Shown one piece after another: positions 18,396 to 26,965 of a DNA stretch of 36,458 nt. The notes under the pieces are model-generated. The model did not search any database, was not told the origin of the DNA, and saw only the letters and a list, made by a program, of their open reading frames with translations. The stretch covers positions 19,164 to 55,621 of the forward strand of contig DKKL01000019.1 in assembly GCA_002455255.1 (NCBI GenBank). The letters run 5' to 3'. This DNA comes from Candidatus Tepidiaquacellales bacterium UBA6667. GTDB taxonomy: Bacteria > Bacteroidota > Ignavibacteria > Tepidaquicellales > Tepidaquicellaceae. Every line of letters starts with the position of its first letter. The first letter of the stretch is position 1. The position numbers and the translations under genes are program-made.

Positions 18396-20387
18396 TTATT
18401 TTACGAGCAACATCTTTTTAGTATCTGTAAAGTTTGCAGATTCAAGTTTATAAAAATAAACACCTGAAGGTAATGCACCTGCATTAAAAGTAACGAAATA
18501 ATTGCCCGGATCTCTTTGTTTCATAGAATAAACTGAAACTTCTTTTCCTACAGAATTATAAATAGAAATCTTTACATCAGATTTTTCAAGAACTGAAAAA
18601 TTAATTCTTGTAGTTGGGTTAAATGGATTTGGGAAGTTCTGTGATAAATCCCATTTCAAAGGAATTTCAGTATCACCGCCAATATTGGTTACAGTATTTG
18701 CAACATAAACTGTTACATCTCTTTTGTGTACAGGTGTTCCGTTTGGTCCTTTACCTGTTACTGTTACAATATAAGTTCCCGGTGTAACACCTCCGGTTGC
18801 AGTAATTCTCATTGGAACTGAACCTGAACCACCTGCAGTATTAACAGTATTTCCACTTGGGAAAGTGGCTGATAATGTTCCACCACCGGGAGTTGGAGCA
18901 ACTGATGCCGTAAAAGTTACAGTGTTTGAATATAATTTTACAGAAGGAATCTGAACATTGATTGTTATATTTCCGTTATTTGGATTTAAGCTGTCGCTTG
19001 ATGGAGTAACTCTCATTCCAAAATCAGGGAAATAAGCTGTATAAGTAGCAAAGTTTCCTGCTCTGAAATCTGCCCAAGCAAGCATTGAAACTTCACCGTT
19101 TGATGTAATACTGTTATAATCACCCTGATATGTCGCAGGAGCACCGCCGCCACCGCAGGTTGTACATCTGATTTTCATAGGAGCATTAGATATTTTTACA
19201 TTCGGTACCCAGTTAACTCCGCCGTTTGTTGACATTGAAGCATAGATATGAGCATGGTCTCCGCTTGGTGAATCTCTTGAATCCATCCATTGAGCATAAA
19301 CATATCCTGTTTTAGTATCAACCCACATTGCAGGATGCCATTGATCAGAAGTGTTTAACGGATTGTCATTAACTCTGATTCTTGCTGACCAGTTCGCTCC
19401 CATATTATCAGAATATCTACACCATATATCAGGTTTGTTTGAAGAACCCGGATTACCGGCATGTATTACATATACTCTTCCTCTGTATGGTCCCCAACTG
19501 TTATCAGCACCAATCATTGGGTAAGGTCTTGTTCTCATACTGTCAACTGTATGTCTTGATGCTCTTGCAATACCAACAGTATCTACCCATCTGTTTCCAG
19601 TTGAAACCGGAGCAAAATTTGTTCCACCATTTGTTGATAAAAAGAAATTATATTGTGGAGCAAATGTAGAACCTGTATTCGAGACAACATAAACTGCACC
19701 ACCGGATACATTTGTATTTTTGTTTGGTCCAACTGCAACCATCATACCCGGAAGAGTATTTGATGTATTAAATACTTGTTGGAATGAAACACCCCTGTCG
19801 GTACTTCTAACAACATTACCCGGTGTCATTACACCATAAACATAATTTGTGTAAGGACCGCTTGTCTGATCTGCTGCTATCCAGTTCTTATCATTACCAA
19901 TATTAGCAGTTACTGCGGCTGCCCAGGTTAAACCGTTATTTGTGGAATATACATTCCATGTTCCGGTTATCGGAGTTTTCATATTATCATAATATAATCT
20001 ACCCAAACTGTCGTAAGCATTGATTGGATCTCCTGCCTGATTCGGGAAGGTAGGATTATTTCTTGTCCATGACCATCCGTCTTCTGTATGCCAGGTTGCA
20101 TTAATGTTAAATGAAGTAAAAAATTGTGTTGGGGCTAAAGGATTTACAACTATATGACCTTCAGCAAAATCAACTCCTAAATTGAAATTATCATAGTCGC
20201 CAATAGTTACAGGTGGTAATGCATCTTCAATAATACTTGGTTGATACATATTTCTGAAGTGCATTGGTATCTGATCCAGATTTGGATCGTCAACTTGAGC
20301 ATATACCACAAAGGATATGCTAACTCCTATTACTAATAAAAGTAGGAGTGAAAATGCTTTACGCATTTGAGGTAAGAGATTTTTCAT
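18396..20387 (-). CDS. secreted sialidase-like beta-propeller protein with T9SS sorting domain
   Basis: This 663-residue protein has a signal peptide ending near VVYA/Q (residue 30). It carries several Asp-box/BNR-like motifs: TEDGWSW (101-107), STNNGLTW (148-155), STDRGVSF (195-202) and later copies STNGGTNF, SDNMGANW and STNGGVNW, indicating a six-bladed sialidase-type propeller. An Ig-like segment (about 455-570) follows. The last 75 residues form a type A T9SS sorting domain (NFPNPFNPTTRI, GVYFYKLESANFTDTKKMLLVK). Glycosidase activity is unproven; catalytic Arg and Tyr residues could not be assigned, and BNR repeats also occur in non-enzymatic exported proteins. It is likely secreted and anchored at the cell surface. 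Confidence 0.85.
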   Translation of the reverse strand: MKNLLPQMRKAFSLLLLLVIGVSISFVVYAQVDDPNLDQIPMHFRNMYQPSIIEDALPPVTIGDYDNFNLGVDFAEGHIVVNPLAPTQFFTSFNINATWHTEDGWSWTRNNPTFPNQAGDPINAYDSLGRLYYDNMKTPITGTWNVYSTNNGLTWAAAVTANIGNDKNWIAADQTSGPYTNYVYGVMTPGNVVRSTDRGVSFQQVFNTSNTLPGMMVAVGPNKNTNVSGGAVYVVSNTGSTFAPQYNFFLSTNGGTNFAPVSTGNRWVDTVGIARASRHTVDSMRTRPYPMIGADNSWGPYRGRVYVIHAGNPGSSNKPDIWCRYSDNMGANWSARIRVNDNPLNTSDQWHPAMWVDTKTGYVYAQWMDSRDSPSGDHAHIYASMSTNGGVNWVPNVKISNAPMKIRCTTCGGGGAPATYQGDYNSITSNGEVSMLAWADFRAGNFATYTAYFPDFGMRVTPSSDSLNPNNGNITINVQIPSVKLYSNTVTFTASVAPTPGGGTLSATFPSGNTVNTAGGSGSVPMRITATGGVTPGTYIVTVTGKGPNGTPVHKRDVTVYVANTVTNIGGDTEIPLKWDLSQNFPNPFNPTTRINFSVLEKSDVKISIYNSVGKEVSVYSMKQRDPGNYFVTFNAGALPSGVYFYKLESANFTDTKKMLLVK

Positions 20388-20419
20388 CTGTTGTAGTTTT
20401 TATTACGATAAAAATATTG

Positions 20420-20441
20420 TTATAATTTTGTTAAATTATAA
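20420..20441. repeat. AT-only inverted repeat between cinA and the T9SS cargo gene
   Basis: Perfect 9-bp arms (20420-20428 and 20433-20441, TTATAATTT/AAATTATAA) enclose the 4-base loop TGTT, in the only 80-base gap of this minus-strand run. On the minus strand a short T5 stretch follows. It could be a weak terminator for the acs-cinA transcript or part of the promoter of the downstream gene; the AT bias makes chance plausible. Confidence 0.35.
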
Positions 20442-20467
20442 TAAAAAAACAATCTCAATAAATGGAA

Positions 20468-21718
20468 TTATTTAATGTTTTCTAACTCTTTTTTTAACAA
20501 GTTTAATGCTGTAATTGTCGCTCTTGAAATCACTTTCATTCGAGTATCACCAAAAAAATATTTATTTGCATAACTTTTATTTTTATCTGAATATCCAATA
20601 TATACTAAACCTACCGGTTTTGATTTAGACCCACCGGTCGGACCCGCAATACCTGTTGTGGAAATTGCAAAATCAGATTTAAATTTTTCTCTTACACCTT
20701 TTGCCATTTCAATTGCGACCTGTTCACTTACTGCACCAAATTTCTTTAAAGAATTATTTTTTACACCGAGTAATTTTTTCTTTGCATCATTTGAATAAGA
20801 ACAAACTCCACCCAGATAATAATCAGAAGAGCCGGGGATATCCACTATTTTCGCTGATATTAATCCACCTGTGCAGGATTCTGCTACAGATAAAGTTTTG
20901 TTTTTCTTTTTTAATTCTTTTCCTAAAACTTCCTCAATTTTTTCATCTTCTTTACCAAAAATATATTCACCTGCTTTTTCTTTAATTCTTTTTTCGATTT
21001 TTTTATAATCCGATATTGCATCTTTTTTTGATTTTGATTTTATGTCAATTCGCAATCTTACAATTTCTGATGATGGAAGAAATGCAAGCTTATGAGTTCC
21101 AATAATTTTATTTATGTCTCCCATTTTTTCAAATAAATCAGATTCCGAAATACCTGTTGTAAGTAAAGTTTTACTTAACAGATAATATTCGCCTTTTTTT
21201 TGTGAATAGTTTCTGAGTTTAGGTAAAATAAAATCTGTAATCATAGGTTTCATTTCATATGGAACTCCGGGCAATGCAATGTAAATTTTTTTATTTTTCC
21301 GAATCCAGATTCCGGGTGCGGTGCCATTATTATTCCAAATAACCTCTGACTTTGAAGGCATCATTGCCTGACTGACATTTACTTCCGGCATTACCTGATT
21401 TCTTGCTTTAAATAAACTTTTAATTTTGTTTAATACTTTTTTATTTAAAACAGTTTTATCCTTAAAATATTTTAATAAAATTGGCTTGGTTAAATCATCA
21501 TGTGTCGGTCCCAGACCTCCTGTAATGACTGTAATATCAAATTTTTTACTGCTTTCTTTTAATTCATCAAGCAATGCTTTTTCAGTATCTGAAATTGTGA
21601 CTATTCTCTGCACCTGAACTCCGATAGAGTATAGCTTTTCAGCAATGAATGAGGCGTTTGAATTAACGATTTGACCAATTAACAACTCATCACCAATTGA
21701 AATTACTTTTGCATTCAT
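20468..21718 (-). CDS. cinA: CinA family protein (competence/damage-inducible protein A)
   Basis: The 416-residue two-domain protein has an N-terminal molybdopterin-binding-like (COG1058) domain: ISIGDELLIGQIVNSN at 7-22 and ITGGLGPTHDDLT near 65-77, linked to pyrophosphatase activity in relatives. The C-terminal amidase domain (COG1546) has SVAESCTGGLIS and TTGIAGPTGGSKSKPVGLVYIG, which hydrolyse nicotinamide mononucleotide to nicotinate mononucleotide. Full length and intact. Its ATG lies 8 bases from the pgsA stop; a pgsA-cinA pairing is common in bacteria. The role is probably NAD salvage and repair, and the competence link is historical. Confidence 0.93.
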   Translation of the reverse strand: MNAKVISIGDELLIGQIVNSNASFIAEKLYSIGVQVQRIVTISDTEKALLDELKESSKKFDITVITGGLGPTHDDLTKPILLKYFKDKTVLNKKVLNKIKSLFKARNQVMPEVNVSQAMMPSKSEVIWNNNGTAPGIWIRKNKKIYIALPGVPYEMKPMITDFILPKLRNYSQKKGEYYLLSKTLLTTGISESDLFEKMGDINKIIGTHKLAFLPSSEIVRLRIDIKSKSKKDAISDYKKIEKRIKEKAGEYIFGKEDEKIEEVLGKELKKKNKTLSVAESCTGGLISAKIVDIPGSSDYYLGGVCSYSNDAKKKLLGVKNNSLKKFGAVSEQVAIEMAKGVREKFKSDFAISTTGIAGPTGGSKSKPVGLVYIGYSDKNKSYANKYFFGDTRMKVISRATITALNLLKKELENIK

Positions 21719-21726
21719 TTAAATAA

Positions 21727-22281
21727 TTATTTTTTCCTCTCTATAAAATATTGCAAACCTGTAAATAATGTTAAACCGGTAACAATTAACATTAAAATAT
21801 AATTTACATCAGAAAATAGGAAATAATTTATAAATTCCCTTTCCACATCCATTGTATTTAAAAACATTAGAATTAATATAAAAAAAATATAAAACATCTG
21901 AACTGTCGTTTTAACTTTAGCTATATAACTTGTTGATAATACTGCACCTTTGTGCTCTTTATATGATCTTAAAAATGTAACGATTATATCTCTGGTAACT
22001 ATGATAGCCATCATCCAAAATGGCATAATTCCAAGTATATAAAATGAAATAAACGCACAAGAAGTTAAAATTTTATCTGCTAAGGGGTCTAAAAAAATAC
22101 CGGTTTTAGTTATCACCTGAAATCTTCTGGCATGCCAACCGTCATACCAATCAGTAATTGATGCTATTAAATAAATTATTAAGCCAATTAGCTTAAGTGT
22201 ATTATTTTCCTGTAGAAAAAACCAAAGGAATAAAGGAGAAAGTAAAATCCTTAATACTGATAATTGGTTAGGAAGTGTCAA
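21727..22281 (-). CDS. pgsA: CDP-diacylglycerol-glycerol-3-phosphate 3-phosphatidyltransferase
   Basis: The 184-residue membrane protein carries the full CDP-alcohol phosphotransferase motif: Asp44, Asp47-Gly48, Ala51-Arg52, Gly61, Asp65 and Asp69. It also has several hydrophobic helices. It transfers the phosphatidyl group from CDP-diacylglycerol to glycerol-3-phosphate in phosphatidylglycerol synthesis at the inner membrane. The start is TTG at 22281: an in-frame stop lies immediately upstream, and the conserved N-terminal LPNQLSVLRI begins at residue 3, so no other start would keep the family's N-terminus. A related enzyme with another acceptor alcohol is possible but less likely given length and the cinA neighbour. 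Confidence 0.9.
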   Translation of the reverse strand: MTLPNQLSVLRILLSPLFLWFFLQENNTLKLIGLIIYLIASITDWYDGWHARRFQVITKTGIFLDPLADKILTSCAFISFYILGIMPFWMMAIIVTRDIIVTFLRSYKEHKGAVLSTSYIAKVKTTVQMFYIFFILILMFLNTMDVEREFINYFLFSDVNYILMLIVTGLTLFTGLQYFIERKK

Positions 22282-22308
22282 TTAATTCTGTTAAAAATTT
22301 AGTTTTAG

Positions 22309-23508
22309 TTATACTCTTTCTATTATAGTAGCCAAGCCTTGCCCCACACCTATACACATAGTAGCAAGACCATATCTTTTTCCTCTTTTTTCAAGTTCGT
22401 TTAACAAAGTAATAATAATTCTTGCACCGCTACTGCCAAGTGGATGCCCCAAAGCAATTGCTCCCCCATTTACATTAATTATATCAGGATTAGCGTTTAA
22501 TAAATCAATGCAAGCTAAACTTTGAGCAGCGAATGCTTCATTCAATTCTATTAAATCAATATCATTTAAGTCAAGATTTGCTCTTTTTAATGCTTTTTTT
22601 GTAGCCGGCACAGGACCTATTCCCATACAAGCAGGATCCACACCGGAAACCGCTGTCGAAACAAATTTTGCTCTTGGTTTCAAATTATATTTTTTAACAA
22701 AATCTTCACTTGCAATCATTATCATACTTGCTCCGTCATTTACTCCGCTTGAATTTCCCGCAGTAACAGTTCCATTTTCACGGAAAGCCGGTTTTAGTTT
22801 TGCTAAAGTCTCAATAGTAGTTTCAGGTCTTACAAATTCATCTGTGTCAAAAATTTTTAAATCTTTTTTTACTTTTATTTCAACCGGTTGAATTTCGTTT
22901 TTAAATTTTCCTTCCTTTATAGCGTTCGCAGCGTTCATTTGAGAATTGAATGCAAATTCATCCTGTCTATCTCTTGAAATATTATATTTTTCAGCTACAT
23001 TTTCCGCAGTCTCTCCCATTGAATATGGATGGTGAAGTTTAGCAAGTTTAGGATTTGTAAATCTCCAACCGATAGTTGTATCAAACATTTCAACTTTTCT
23101 GCCAAAGGGTTCGGAGTTTTTCGCAAGAACAAAAGGGGCACGCGTCATGCTTTCAACCCCACCGGCGAGATAACACTCACCATCTCCGTTTCTGATTCCC
23201 CTTACAGAATCAACAAACGCTTGCATTCCTGAAGCACATAATCTGTTAACCGTAACACCACCTACGCTTAATGGTAATTCAGCTAAAAGCACAGCCATTC
23301 TACCAATATTTCTATTTTCCTCACCTGCTCCATTTGCATTACCTATAATAACATCTTCAATTTCTTCTTTTGGTATATCACCAAAATTTTTATCTGTTAT
23401 AGATTTAATCAACAATGCAGCCATATCATCAGGTCTGATATCTTTTAATGAACCGGCATATTTACCAATAGGAGTTCTTACTCCGTCAATAATATAAACT
23501 TCTTTCAT
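22309..23508 (-). CDS. acetyl-CoA C-acyltransferase (thiolase)
   Basis: The 399-residue thiolase has the nucleophilic Cys91 in NRLCASGMQAF, His355 in ALGHPLGSSGAR and the second active-site Cys385 in TMCIGVGQG. The N-terminal GVRTPIGKYAGSL and the NEAFAAQSLA segment near residue 328 are also present, so the enzyme looks complete. The type resembles PcaF/FadA/AtoB enzymes, which condense or cleave acyl-CoA and acetyl-CoA; biosynthetic and degradative forms cannot be separated by eye. It shares a likely operon with acetyl-CoA synthetase upstream, which fits acetyl-CoA-linked metabolism. Confidence 0.92.
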   Translation of the reverse strand: MKEVYIIDGVRTPIGKYAGSLKDIRPDDMAALLIKSITDKNFGDIPKEEIEDVIIGNANGAGEENRNIGRMAVLLAELPLSVGGVTVNRLCASGMQAFVDSVRGIRNGDGECYLAGGVESMTRAPFVLAKNSEPFGRKVEMFDTTIGWRFTNPKLAKLHHPYSMGETAENVAEKYNISRDRQDEFAFNSQMNAANAIKEGKFKNEIQPVEIKVKKDLKIFDTDEFVRPETTIETLAKLKPAFRENGTVTAGNSSGVNDGASMIMIASEDFVKKYNLKPRAKFVSTAVSGVDPACMGIGPVPATKKALKRANLDLNDIDLIELNEAFAAQSLACIDLLNANPDIINVNGGAIALGHPLGSSGARIIITLLNELEKRGKRYGLATMCIGVGQGLATIIERV

Positions 23509-23530
23509 TTATTTTTGATTTTTTTTAAAA

Positions 23531-24139
23531 TTATTTGCAGTAACTTTTATATTCTTTTATATAACCAATGATAATTTCTTTAGCCCCTTGTTTCATATCC
23601 ATAATAATTGATTTATCATCAAGCACTTTCTCAGTTACTTTCCACACCTGACAAAAATCTTTATTCATTAATTCTTGTCCTAAAACTAATGAACGAATAA
23701 TATTGTAAGTAAAACTTTTCAATAATTCAGGATTTTCTTCACCTGCTTTATTAATTAAATATAATGGAGTATTTATAGAATTATAATTATCCATAATTTT
23801 CAGGTAACCTAATACAAATAAATCATTTGCACTCAAGTATTCTAAATCAAGCGAGTCATAAGGTTTTCCATAAGCAATATTGGAAAATTTATTTGCATTA
23901 TCTTTGCCGTCAACTTCCCAGCCAAATGCATTTATTATAGCAACCTTCTCATCAATTGGTTTTAACGGGTCTCTCAAAAATTCAACTTCCGCCGGAGCAA
24001 TCAATCCACATTCCTTAGCGTGTCTTACCATTTCCATATCAGTATATGCCTTATAAAAATCTGTTGATGTAATCGGACTATCAGCATAGACATTAACAGT
24101 TAAAAATGTAAATGCGATTATTAAAATATTTTTTATCAT
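23531..24139 (-). CDS. small exported protein of unknown function
   Basis: I do not recognise this 202-residue protein. It has a clear signal peptide (hydrophobic IKNILIIAFTFLTVNVYA, cut before DSP near residue 20) and no lipobox, so it is probably periplasmic. The mature part is predicted mostly helical and acidic, with three cysteines (KECGL near 43, DFCQVW near 161, SYCK at the end) that might pair. It lies between acetyl-CoA synthetase (30 bases upstream) and thiolase (22 bases downstream) in the same direction, so it is likely co-transcribed with them. No catalytic motif was seen. Confidence 0.7.
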   Translation of the reverse strand: MIKNILIIAFTFLTVNVYADSPITSTDFYKAYTDMEMVRHAKECGLIAPAEVEFLRDPLKPIDEKVAIINAFGWEVDGKDNANKFSNIAYGKPYDSLDLEYLSANDLFVLGYLKIMDNYNSINTPLYLINKAGEENPELLKSFTYNIIRSLVLGQELMNKDFCQVWKVTEKVLDDKSIIMDMKQGAKEIIIGYIKEYKSYCK

Positions 24140-24169
24140 TAATTTGTAAAGTTATTTTTATTTTGATAT

Positions 24170-26122
24170 TTATTCTTCTTCTTCACTGACTCTTAATTTT
24201 TCAAGAATTGACATATCTTCCAATGTAGTAACATCTCCTTTTACTTCTCCTGAATTTGCAAGTTCTCTTAAAAGTCTTCTCATAATTTTCCCGCTGCGGG
24301 TTTTTGGTAATGCATCAGTAAATCTAATCTCATCAGGTCTTGCAAGTGCTCCAATTTCTTTCACTACCCAGTTTTTTAATTCCTGTTTTAATTCTTCAGA
24401 TGGTAAATGAGAACTTTCAAGACTGACAAAGGCACAGATTGAACTTCCTTTTATTTCATCAGGTTTACCAACTACCGCTGCTTCTGCAACTTTAATATGA
24501 GCAACAAGTGCAGATTCTATCTCGGCAGTTCCAAGTCGGTGACCACTGACGTTGATAACATCATCAACTCTTCCCATAACCCAATAATACCCGTCTTTAT
24601 CTTGTCTTGCACCATCACCGGTAAAATAGAATCCCGGAAATTCACTGAAATATTGTTTTTTATATCTCTCATCATCACCCCATATAGTTCGCAACATAGA
24701 TGGCCAAGGTTTATTCATTATTAAAAATCCACCTGAACCCTTTGATACTTTCTTCCCGGATTTATCTACGATTTGAGGTTCAATTCCAAAAAACGGTAAC
24801 GTAGCAGAACCGGGTTTTGTAGGAATTGCACCGGGTATTGGCGAAATCATTATTGCTCCGGTTTCTGTCTGCCACCATGTATCTACTATAGGACAATTTT
24901 CTTTGCCAATCATTTTATTATACCACATCCAAGCTTCAGGATTTATAGGTTCACCAACAGTTCCTAATAATCTTAATGATTTTAAAGAATATTTTTCTAC
25001 CCAATGATTTCCCCATTTTATGAAAGCCCTTATTGCAGTTGGAGCAGTGTAGAAAATACTTATTTTATATTTATCAATTAATTTCCAAAATCTATCAGGT
25101 TCGGGAAAGTTTGGTGCACCTTCATAAATAAAAATGCTTGCTCCATTTTGCAAAGGACCATAAACCACATAGCTATGTCCTGTTACCCAACCAATATCAG
25201 CAGTGCACCAATAAATATCTTCATCTCTTATATCAAATATTACTTTTGTTGTTAAATAAGTTTGAACACTGTAACCTCCTGTTGTATGCAGGATTCCTTT
25301 AGGTTTACCTGTTGATCCGCTGGTATATAAAATATACAAAGGATGTTCTGAATCCAATTTTTCCGGTTTACAGAATTCTGAAACATTGTTCATTTCAATA
25401 TGCCACCATTTATCAATTAAATCATCAAACTTTATATCATTATTTGTTCTTTGAAGAACAATTACAGTTTTAACAGAATCGCACTGAGGTAATGCATTAT
25501 CAACTGCATCTTTAAGTTTTATAATTTGTCCACGTCTGTAACAGCCATCAGCAGTAATGACCATTTTTGCATTGGCATCATTTATTCTGTCAATTAAGGC
25601 TTGAGATGAAAAACCCGCAAAGATAACAGAATGAACCGCACCTATCCTCGCACAGGAAAGCATTGCAATAACTGCTTCCGGAACCATTGGCATATAAATA
25701 CAAACTTTATCACCTTTTTTAATCCCATTGTTTTTCAGAACATTTGCAAATTTGTTAACTTCGGTATAAAGTTGTAAATAAGTTAATGTTTTTGTATCAC
25801 CTAATTCGCCTTCAAAAAATAGTGCTACTTTATTTTTTCTGCTTGATTCTATATGTCTGTCTAAACAGTTATATGAAAGATTTAATTTTCCACCTTTAAA
25901 CCATTTGCAATGCGGAGCTTTCCACTGAGAAACTTTGCTCCATTTTTTGAACCAATGAAGTTCATTAGCGATACTACCCCAGAATTTATCAGGATTTTTG
26001 ATGCTTTGATTATATTTTTTTTTATAATCCGCAAAAGATTTTATATAAGCCTTTTCAGAAAATTTCTTAGAAGGTTTAAATAATCTTTTTTCGCGAGAAA
26101 GAGATGTGAAACTTTGTTCCAT
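24170..26122 (-). CDS. acs: acetyl-CoA synthetase (AMP-forming)
   Basis: This ANL-family enzyme is about 650 residues. It has ACS-type N-terminal segments (FWGSIANELHWFKKW), the P-loop motif YTSGSTGKPKG, the adenylate-binding TWWQTETG, the A8 hinge region GRVDDVINVSGHRLGTAEIE, and the C-terminal LPKTRSGKIMRR carrying the Lys that Pat-type acetyltransferases modify in other bacteria. It activates acetate to acetyl-CoA at the expense of ATP. I chose ATG 26122; the frame opens 21 bases further upstream only with TTG (26143), giving a poorly conserved seven-residue lead. It heads a probable operon with the exported protein, thiolase, pgsA and cinA. Confidence 0.95.
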   Translation of the reverse strand: MEQSFTSLSREKRLFKPSKKFSEKAYIKSFADYKKKYNQSIKNPDKFWGSIANELHWFKKWSKVSQWKAPHCKWFKGGKLNLSYNCLDRHIESSRKNKVALFFEGELGDTKTLTYLQLYTEVNKFANVLKNNGIKKGDKVCIYMPMVPEAVIAMLSCARIGAVHSVIFAGFSSQALIDRINDANAKMVITADGCYRRGQIIKLKDAVDNALPQCDSVKTVIVLQRTNNDIKFDDLIDKWWHIEMNNVSEFCKPEKLDSEHPLYILYTSGSTGKPKGILHTTGGYSVQTYLTTKVIFDIRDEDIYWCTADIGWVTGHSYVVYGPLQNGASIFIYEGAPNFPEPDRFWKLIDKYKISIFYTAPTAIRAFIKWGNHWVEKYSLKSLRLLGTVGEPINPEAWMWYNKMIGKENCPIVDTWWQTETGAIMISPIPGAIPTKPGSATLPFFGIEPQIVDKSGKKVSKGSGGFLIMNKPWPSMLRTIWGDDERYKKQYFSEFPGFYFTGDGARQDKDGYYWVMGRVDDVINVSGHRLGTAEIESALVAHIKVAEAAVVGKPDEIKGSSICAFVSLESSHLPSEELKQELKNWVVKEIGALARPDEIRFTDALPKTRSGKIMRRLLRELANSGEVKGDVTTLEDMSILEKLRVSEEEE

Positions 26123-26201
26123 TTTTATTGAAATAAAATTCAAGATAACAATATCAAAACCATTTTTAAATTTAAATCTATTAGTATGTTAAAAAAAAGT
26201 T

Positions 26202-26242
26202 CTTGTAATACTTAAAATATTTGTATATTTTTGTAATATACA
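26202..26242 (+). promoter_or_regulatory. candidate brnT promoter with overlapping inverted-repeat operator
   Basis: A -33-like TTG (26203-26205) and a -7-like TATTTTTG (26226-26233), 20 bases apart, fit the Bacteroidota pattern TTTG-N19-TAnnTTTG. A perfect 7-bp inverted repeat TGTATAT/ATATACA (26222-26228 and 26236-26242, 7-base spacer) overlaps the -7 element and ends ten bases before the toxin start. Autorepression by the ribbon-helix-helix antitoxin is the expected logic for this family. Both elements are weak in such AT-rich DNA. Confidence 0.45.
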
Positions 26243-26251
26243 GATAAAGTA

Positions 26252-26539
26252 TTGATAAAATTAGAAAATTTAGATGGATTTGAATGGGACAAAGGAAATC
26301 GAGATAAAAATTTAAATAAACACAATGTAACAAATTCTGAATCCGAAGAAGTATTTTTCAATTTTCCGATTTTATTGGAAACAGAGTCGGCAAATGAGAG
26401 TAGATATATGGCAATTGGTGAAAGCTACATAGGCAGAAACCTGACAGTTATATTCACAATCAGAAAGAATAAAATAAGAGTAATTTCTTCAAGAGATTCA
26501 TCAAAAAAGGAAATCAATTATTATGAACAGAACAAATAA
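26252..26539 (+). CDS. brnT: BrnT family toxin
   Basis: The 95-residue protein matches the BrnT (DUF497) plan: FEWDKGNRDKNLNKHNV near residues 10-26, a conserved VFFNFPILLETE, then RYMAIGESYIGRNLTVIFTIRKNKIRVISSRDSSKKEINYY. The GR.L.V.FT.R....RVIS.R core and the closing ..E..YYE are typical. BrnT folds like RelE-type RNases and inhibits translation. The start is TTG at 26252, because no ATG or GTG lies in frame near the conserved N-terminus. It overlaps the antitoxin gene by 17 bases, giving the usual toxin-first order of brnTA. Confidence 0.85.
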   Translation: MIKLENLDGFEWDKGNRDKNLNKHNVTNSESEEVFFNFPILLETESANESRYMAIGESYIGRNLTVIFTIRKNKIRVISSRDSSKKEINYYEQNK

Positions 26540-26846
26540 CAGATTAAACAAAATTCCAAAATTCAAAAATGAAGATGAAGAGAGAGATTTTTGGACAAAT
26601 GCAGATTCATCCGATTATTTCAATTTCAATAATCCCATAAAAGCATATTTCCCTAATCTGAAACATTCCACAGAGACAATCTCTTTAAGATTACCAAAAC
26701 CATTGCTTGACAAAATAAAAATTTTGGCAAATCAAAAAGACGTTCCTTATCAGTCTCTTATCAAAATAATATTAGACAAAGGAATTACAGATGCTCTTTA
26801 TCCGGAAATCATATATGATAAGCCGATTCCAAAAAAATCAAAATAA
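26523..26846 (+). CDS. CopG/BrnA-type antitoxin
   Basis: This 107-residue protein has two recognisable parts. An N-terminal segment IPKFKNEDEERDFWTNADSSDY (residues 11-32) is typical of the CopG_antitoxin family. A C-terminal ribbon-helix-helix follows: strand TISLRLPKPLLDKI near 58-71 and helices ending SLIKIILDKGI. The strand should bind DNA as a dimer and the N-terminal part should neutralise BrnT. Its ATG lies inside the toxin frame, implying coupled translation. It is less like classical BrnA and closer to the antitoxins often found with BrnT/DUF497 partners. Confidence 0.8.
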   Translation: MNRTNNRLNKIPKFKNEDEERDFWTNADSSDYFNFNNPIKAYFPNLKHSTETISLRLPKPLLDKIKILANQKDVPYQSLIKIILDKGITDALYPEIIYDKPIPKKSK

Positions 26847-26965
26847 CAGATTTTCAGTTATTTCAAAATTTTTTCATTGAAGAATTATTACTGTCACTTT
26901 TATTGCAATCAAACTTGTGAGATATATTTATTATCTTTATTGTTTATTTTTATAATTCTCTTACT

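Noticed and set aside
26841..26863. 7-bp inverted repeat AAATAAC/GTTATTT at the antitoxin stop as a terminator
   Set aside because: The stem is short and AT-only, the loop is 9 bases, and the T run is five bases away; too weak to call.
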